Assembly (NCBI GenBank): GCA_964524965.1
Contig: CAZGDY010000021.1
Location: forward strand, 1-18,128
DNA length: 18,128 nt
Reading direction: 5' to 3'
Source of the DNA: Kmv34 sp964524965
GTDB lineage: Bacteria; Aerophobota; Aerophobia; Aerophobales; B3-G15
Below the pieces are notes generated by a model. The model was not told the DNA's origin. It searched no databases and saw nothing but the letters and a program-made list of their open reading frames with translations. The first letter of the stretch is position 1, and each line of letters starts with the position of its first letter. Positions 15,892 to 18,128 of this stretch are shown one piece after another. Position numbers and translations under genes: made by a program.

Positions 15892-16586
15892 TATTCTATT
15901 TCAGAGATAAGCATTACAGCCTCAGCTATCTCTTGCATTGGTTTGCGAGTATTCATGCTTTTTTTTTGAATTCTCCGATAAGCTTCCTCGCCAGAAATAT
16001 GGAGTTTTTCCATCAAAATATCTTTTGCTCTTTCTATTAATTTGCGAGTCTCAAGTTCTTCCTGGATCACCCTGGTTTTGACCATAAGCTCTGTATTCTC
16101 TATAGATACGGCAGCTTGATTTGCTACTGAAGTTAAAACATTTATCTCTGTCTTGGTAAAATGATGAGGAAAAGAAGTGTAGCAATTTATTACTCCAATG
16201 GTTTTTCCTTTGACTGATAAAGGAACACATAGAAGAGAGTAAAGTCCCTCTTTTTCCGCTATATTTTTATATTTGTACTCTTCTTCCTTTTTTACATCAT
16301 AGACAACTGCAGATTGATTCTTTTGGACAACTTTACCCGCAATGCCCTCTCCTATTCCAAGGGGAGGTTTTTTATTGTAGGTCTCACTTACACTTTGCGT
16401 TGCCCTGATAATTAATTTTTTCGTTTTTTCATTTAAAAGCATTAAAGAAACTATTTTTGATTGCATTACTTCAGCTGCAACTTTTACAACCAACTTCAAA
16501 ATATCTTCAAGATAAAGATCAGATGATATAGCTTTGCTTATTTTAGTGAGAGCATCAATGTAAGAAGCAGAATCTCTCAGTTGCAT
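15888..16586 (-). CDS. GAF-ANTAR transcription antitermination regulator
   Basis: Cytosolic RNA-binding regulator. In 232 residues, an N-terminal GAF sensor domain (about 8-160, with GIGEGIAGKVV and LCVPLSVKGKTIGVINCY) is followed by a helical linker and a C-terminal ANTAR domain (about 176-232: RKLIERAKDILMEKLHISG, EEAYRRIQKKSM, EIAEAV). ANTAR proteins bind paired hexaloop hairpins and block terminators, often in nitrogen metabolism. There is no receiver domain, so a ligand or partner sensed by GAF probably controls it. The frame stays open to a TTG at 16655, but that extension crosses the leader terminator. The ATG at 16586 has AAGGAA 6 bases upstream and a normal GAF N-terminus, so it is chosen. 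Its own leader carries the predicted target, so autoregulation is likely. Confidence 0.9.
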   Translation of the reverse strand: MQLRDSASYIDALTKISKAISSDLYLEDILKLVVKVAAEVMQSKIVSLMLLNEKTKKLIIRATQSVSETYNKKPPLGIGEGIAGKVVQKNQSAVVYDVKKEEEYKYKNIAEKEGLYSLLCVPLSVKGKTIGVINCYTSFPHHFTKTEINVLTSVANQAAVSIENTELMVKTRVIQEELETRKLIERAKDILMEKLHISGEEAYRRIQKKSMNTRKPMQEIAEAVMLISEIEY

Positions 16587-16610
16587 CACTTGTTCCTTGG
16601 TGTCCGTATT

Positions 16611-16647
16611 AAAAAGCAAAAAGGCCTCCCCACCTGGAGACGCCTTT
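16611..16647 (-). terminator. Intrinsic terminator (attenuator) in the GAF-ANTAR leader
   Basis: On the minus strand, AAAGGC-G-TCTCC, loop AGGT, GGGGA-G-GCCTTT: eleven pairs with one wobble and one G-G mismatch, followed by TTTTTGCTTTTT. The 5' arm (16647-16636) contains the AAAGGC loop and 3' arm of the second ANTAR hairpin, so the two structures exclude each other. Confidence 0.82.
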
Positions 16648-16679
16648 GTCTGCAATTAATCAGGCACATCATTGTACCT
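16638..16679 (-). promoter_or_regulatory. Dual hexaloop ANTAR target RNA in the GAF-ANTAR leader
   Basis: On the minus strand, hairpin P1 is AGGTAC-AATGAT-GTGCCT (16679-16662; 6 bp, one wobble). After a 10-nt linker comes hairpin P2, AGAC-AAAGGC-GTCT (16651-16638). Both loops are six bases with A at position 1 and G at position 4, the published signature of RNAs bound by ANTAR proteins. P2 competes with the downstream terminator. Protein binding would stabilise P1-P2 and allow read-through into the regulator's own gene. Confidence 0.8.
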
Positions 16680-16684
16680 ACCAT

Positions 16685-16712
16685 ATCTTAGTCCTTATTA
16701 TTTTTTTGTCAA
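16685..16712 (-). promoter_or_regulatory. Promoter of the GAF-ANTAR gene
   Basis: On the minus strand, TTGACA (16712-16707), 16 bases, then TAAGAT (16690-16685). The predicted start falls near 16678-16683, exactly at the foot of hairpin P1, so the transcript would begin with the regulatory RNA element. It lies within the 155-224 base spacer between the trpS stop and the regulator. Confidence 0.65.
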
Positions 16713-16810
16713 CTGTTCTGGCTTCAGTTCCCCGAAAAGTTCTTTTAATTCTTTTGCCCAAGGCAGTTCTGAAATTTTCTAACTCGATGTTTATTTTCTC
16801 TTTCAAGATT

Positions 16811-17797
16811 TTAATAATCCATCTTCATTGCATTTTTTACTTGTTTCAGAGTGAAAGATGCTGTTTGATTTGCTCTTTCTCGGCCCAGAGCAAGAATTTT
16901 TTGGACCTGGGTTTTATTATTTTCTATTTGTTTTCTCTTCTCCCTGAAAGGGGCAAGGTAGTTTATTAATATATCAGTCAATTTTGTTTTACATTTGGTA
17001 CACCCCAGTTTTCCCTGTTTGCACTCATTTTCAATTTTTTCTATATTTTCTTTTACCTTGCTTCCAAAAATTTTCTGATAGACAAAAACGTTACACTTCT
17101 CAGGATGCCCCGTATCCCCCATATATACTTTTGTAGGGTCGGTAAACATTGACATTACTTTCTTTTTTATGCTATCGGGAGAATCAGAAAGCGCGATGTA
17201 GTTGTCGTAAGATTTACCCATTTTTCTCTTGCCATCAGTTCCCATAATTCTGGGACTGGGAGAAAGAATTGGTTCAGGCTCAGGGAGAATTTTTCCATAA
17301 AAACTATTAAATCTTCGAGCTATCTCTCTGGTAAGCTCAAGATGGGGAAGTTGGTCTTCTCCCACGGGGACTTTTTCAGCTTGGTAGATAAGAATATCTG
17401 CTGCTTGAAGTACCGGATAGCCCAAAAGCCCGTAATGAGTAATTGCTCCAGTTTCTATTTTTTCTTTATAAGTGGGACAGCGCTCTAACCAGGGAGTTGG
17501 AGTAATCATGGAAAGAATAAGGTGGAGTTCAGCGTGCATGGGAACATGAGACTGTATAAAGAGTACTGATTTTTCAGGGTCCAGTCCTGCTGCAAGCCAA
17601 TCAATTAAAACATCTTCAGCATCCTGTCTGATATGAGTGGTGTCTGTGCGATCGGTCAGAGCGTGCCAGTCGGCAATCATAAAATAACATTCATACTCAT
17701 CTTGCAGCCTAACCCAGTTTATCAAAGCTCCCAGGTAGTTTCCCAGATGCAGTTTCCCCGAAGGTCTCATTCCTGAGAGAATACGTTTTTTTCCCAT
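16811..17797 (-). CDS. trpS: Tryptophanyl-tRNA synthetase with an iron-sulfur cysteine motif
   Basis: Class I aminoacyl-tRNA synthetase charging tRNA-Trp, 328 residues as expected. The HIGH-type motif is PSGKLHLGNYLG (12-23), and the KMSKS loop reads KMGKS (192-196). In the C-terminal part, Cys235, Cys259, Cys266 and Cys269 form C-x23-C-x6-C-x2-C. This closely matches the 4Fe-4S site described in Thermotoga maritima TrpRS (C-x22-C-x6-C-x2-C), so the enzyme probably carries a cluster near the anticodon-binding region. The ATG has AAGGGGG about 10 bases upstream and a good promoter before that. No T-box sequence is present in its short leader, so tRNA-sensing attenuation is not indicated. Confidence 0.96.
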   Translation of the reverse strand: MGKKRILSGMRPSGKLHLGNYLGALINWVRLQDEYECYFMIADWHALTDRTDTTHIRQDAEDVLIDWLAAGLDPEKSVLFIQSHVPMHAELHLILSMITPTPWLERCPTYKEKIETGAITHYGLLGYPVLQAADILIYQAEKVPVGEDQLPHLELTREIARRFNSFYGKILPEPEPILSPSPRIMGTDGKRKMGKSYDNYIALSDSPDSIKKKVMSMFTDPTKVYMGDTGHPEKCNVFVYQKIFGSKVKENIEKIENECKQGKLGCTKCKTKLTDILINYLAPFREKRKQIENNKTQVQKILALGRERANQTASFTLKQVKNAMKMDY

Positions 17798-17838
17798 AAA
17801 TAATTTTCCCCCTTATTTTATTAGCTTTTTATTCTGTA

Positions 17839-17867
17839 ACTATAGTAAATCGTGCTCTTTGCGTCAA
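17839..17867 (-). promoter_or_regulatory. Promoter of trpS
   Basis: On the minus strand, TTGACG (17867-17862), 17 bases, then TATAGT (17844-17839); five of six bases match consensus in each. Predicted start near 17832, giving a leader of about 35 nt. Confidence 0.72.
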
Positions 17868-17887
17868 GAAACCATTGTCTCTTAATG

Positions 17888-17916
17888 TTGACACATCACC
17901 TTGGAAGAACTAAACT
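17888..17916 (+). promoter_or_regulatory. Promoter of the right-edge lipoprotein gene
   Basis: On the plus strand, TTGACA (17888-17893), 17 bases, then TAAACT (17911-17916). It is divergent from the trpS promoter, the two -35 boxes lying 20 bases apart, so a shared regulator is possible but not shown. Confidence 0.6.
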
Positions 17917-17971
17917 TAAAATCTAAAGCTTTATGAATATCAGTACTCAGAAAATACAGGAGGGAAGTATC

Positions 17972-18128
17972 ATGAAAAAGCTTTATCTTATGGTTAGTAT
18001 GCTTTTACTGGTCTCTATTTTAGGATGTGCAAAAGCTAATGGGAAAATACTTCTTATCTTCAGTTATCATCCTGAGTATTCCTGGGTGATAGAGGAAACA
18101 AGGGGCGCAGAAGATGTTTTAAGTAAAA
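17972..18128 (+). CDS. Lipoprotein, probable ABC-type substrate-binding protein (partial, cut by window end)
   Basis: Only the first 52 codons are present. They encode a lysine-containing start, a hydrophobic segment (residues 5-17) and a lipobox SILGC with the acylated cysteine at 19, so the mature protein should be membrane-anchored outside the cytoplasm. The following KILLIFSYHPEYSWVIEETRGAEDVL resembles the beginning of uncharacterised ABC-transporter substrate-binding proteins (the SYHP...W...G pattern of the PF04392-like group). The ribosome site AGGAGGG is 7 bases before the ATG, and a TTGACA promoter lies upstream. The family assignment rests on a short stretch; ligand unknown. Confidence 0.75.
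   Translation, partial: MKKLYLMVSMLLLVSILGCAKANGKILLIFSYHPEYSWVIEETRGAEDVLSK

Noticed and set aside
16587..16655. In-frame TTG-initiated N-terminal extension of the GAF-ANTAR protein
   Set aside because: It would translate the second ANTAR hairpin and the terminator, and has no ribosome site; the ATG at 16586 has a good one and matches a normal GAF N-terminus.
16678..16806. Lysine/arginine-rich 42-residue open frame on the minus strand after trpS, starting at TTG
   Set aside because: No ribosome site, no family resemblance, and it overlaps the GAF-ANTAR promoter; best treated as chance.
17798..17971. T-box or tryptophan attenuator before trpS
   Set aside because: The leader is only about 35 nt from the predicted start and contains no T-box consensus, Trp-codon run or terminator.

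Overview
The window is AT-rich, densely packed bacterial DNA. Shine-Dalgarno sites and sigma70-type promoters are easy to recognise, and GTG and TTG starts are common. The gene set (iron-sulfur tryptophanyl-tRNA synthetase, single-chain PurL with PurS and PurQ, GAF-ANTAR antiterminator, catabolic-type glutamate dehydrogenase, ferredoxin-like QueG relative) suggests an anaerobic bacterium of clostridial, Thermotogales or candidate-phylum type. The phylum cannot be fixed from this sequence. I found no CRISPR array, insertion sequence, tRNA or rRNA.

Layout. At the left edge is a short plus-strand run: the tail of an unidentified gene (to 47), a D-2-hydroxyacid dehydrogenase (86-1051) and a DapA/NanA-type aldolase (1071-1955), probably part of a sugar-acid catabolic operon. 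It meets the minus-strand block tail to tail with 2 bases between stop codons. From 17797 down to 1958 every gene is on the minus strand. In transcription order these are trpS, a GAF-ANTAR antiterminator, gdhA, carA, the N-terminal half of carB, mnmG, a short QueG-like iron-sulfur protein, hisH, hisF, guaA, purS, purQ and purL. At the right edge a plus-strand lipoprotein gene (17972 onward) begins and is cut by the window end.

How the genes fit together. Four of the minus-strand genes (carA, hisH, guaA, purQ) encode class I glutamine amidotransferase domains, all with the Cys-His-Glu residues visible, and gdhA makes or consumes glutamate. The block is therefore centred on glutamine and glutamate nitrogen feeding pyrimidine/arginine, histidine and purine synthesis. 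HisF releases AICAR, a purine intermediate. Immediately upstream sits a GAF-ANTAR protein, a family that binds paired hexaloop RNA hairpins and prevents termination.

The most interesting feature is in the leaders. The GAF-ANTAR gene has a promoter, then a hairpin with loop AATGAT, a 10-nt linker, a hairpin with loop AAAGGC (both loops with A at position 1 and G at position 4), and then an intrinsic terminator that shares sequence with the second hairpin. This is the expected ANTAR target architecture and implies autoregulation. The AAAGGC hairpin and overlapping terminator recur between gdhA and carA, with a second, degenerate copy 163 bp further on, suggesting that the same regulator controls carbamoyl-phosphate synthesis. 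The gdhA leader has a different pair of mutually exclusive stems ahead of a nine-T run. Other notable points are a CarB that stops exactly where the second synthetase half should begin, a four-cysteine iron-sulfur motif in TrpS, and a possible purB relic between purQ and purL.
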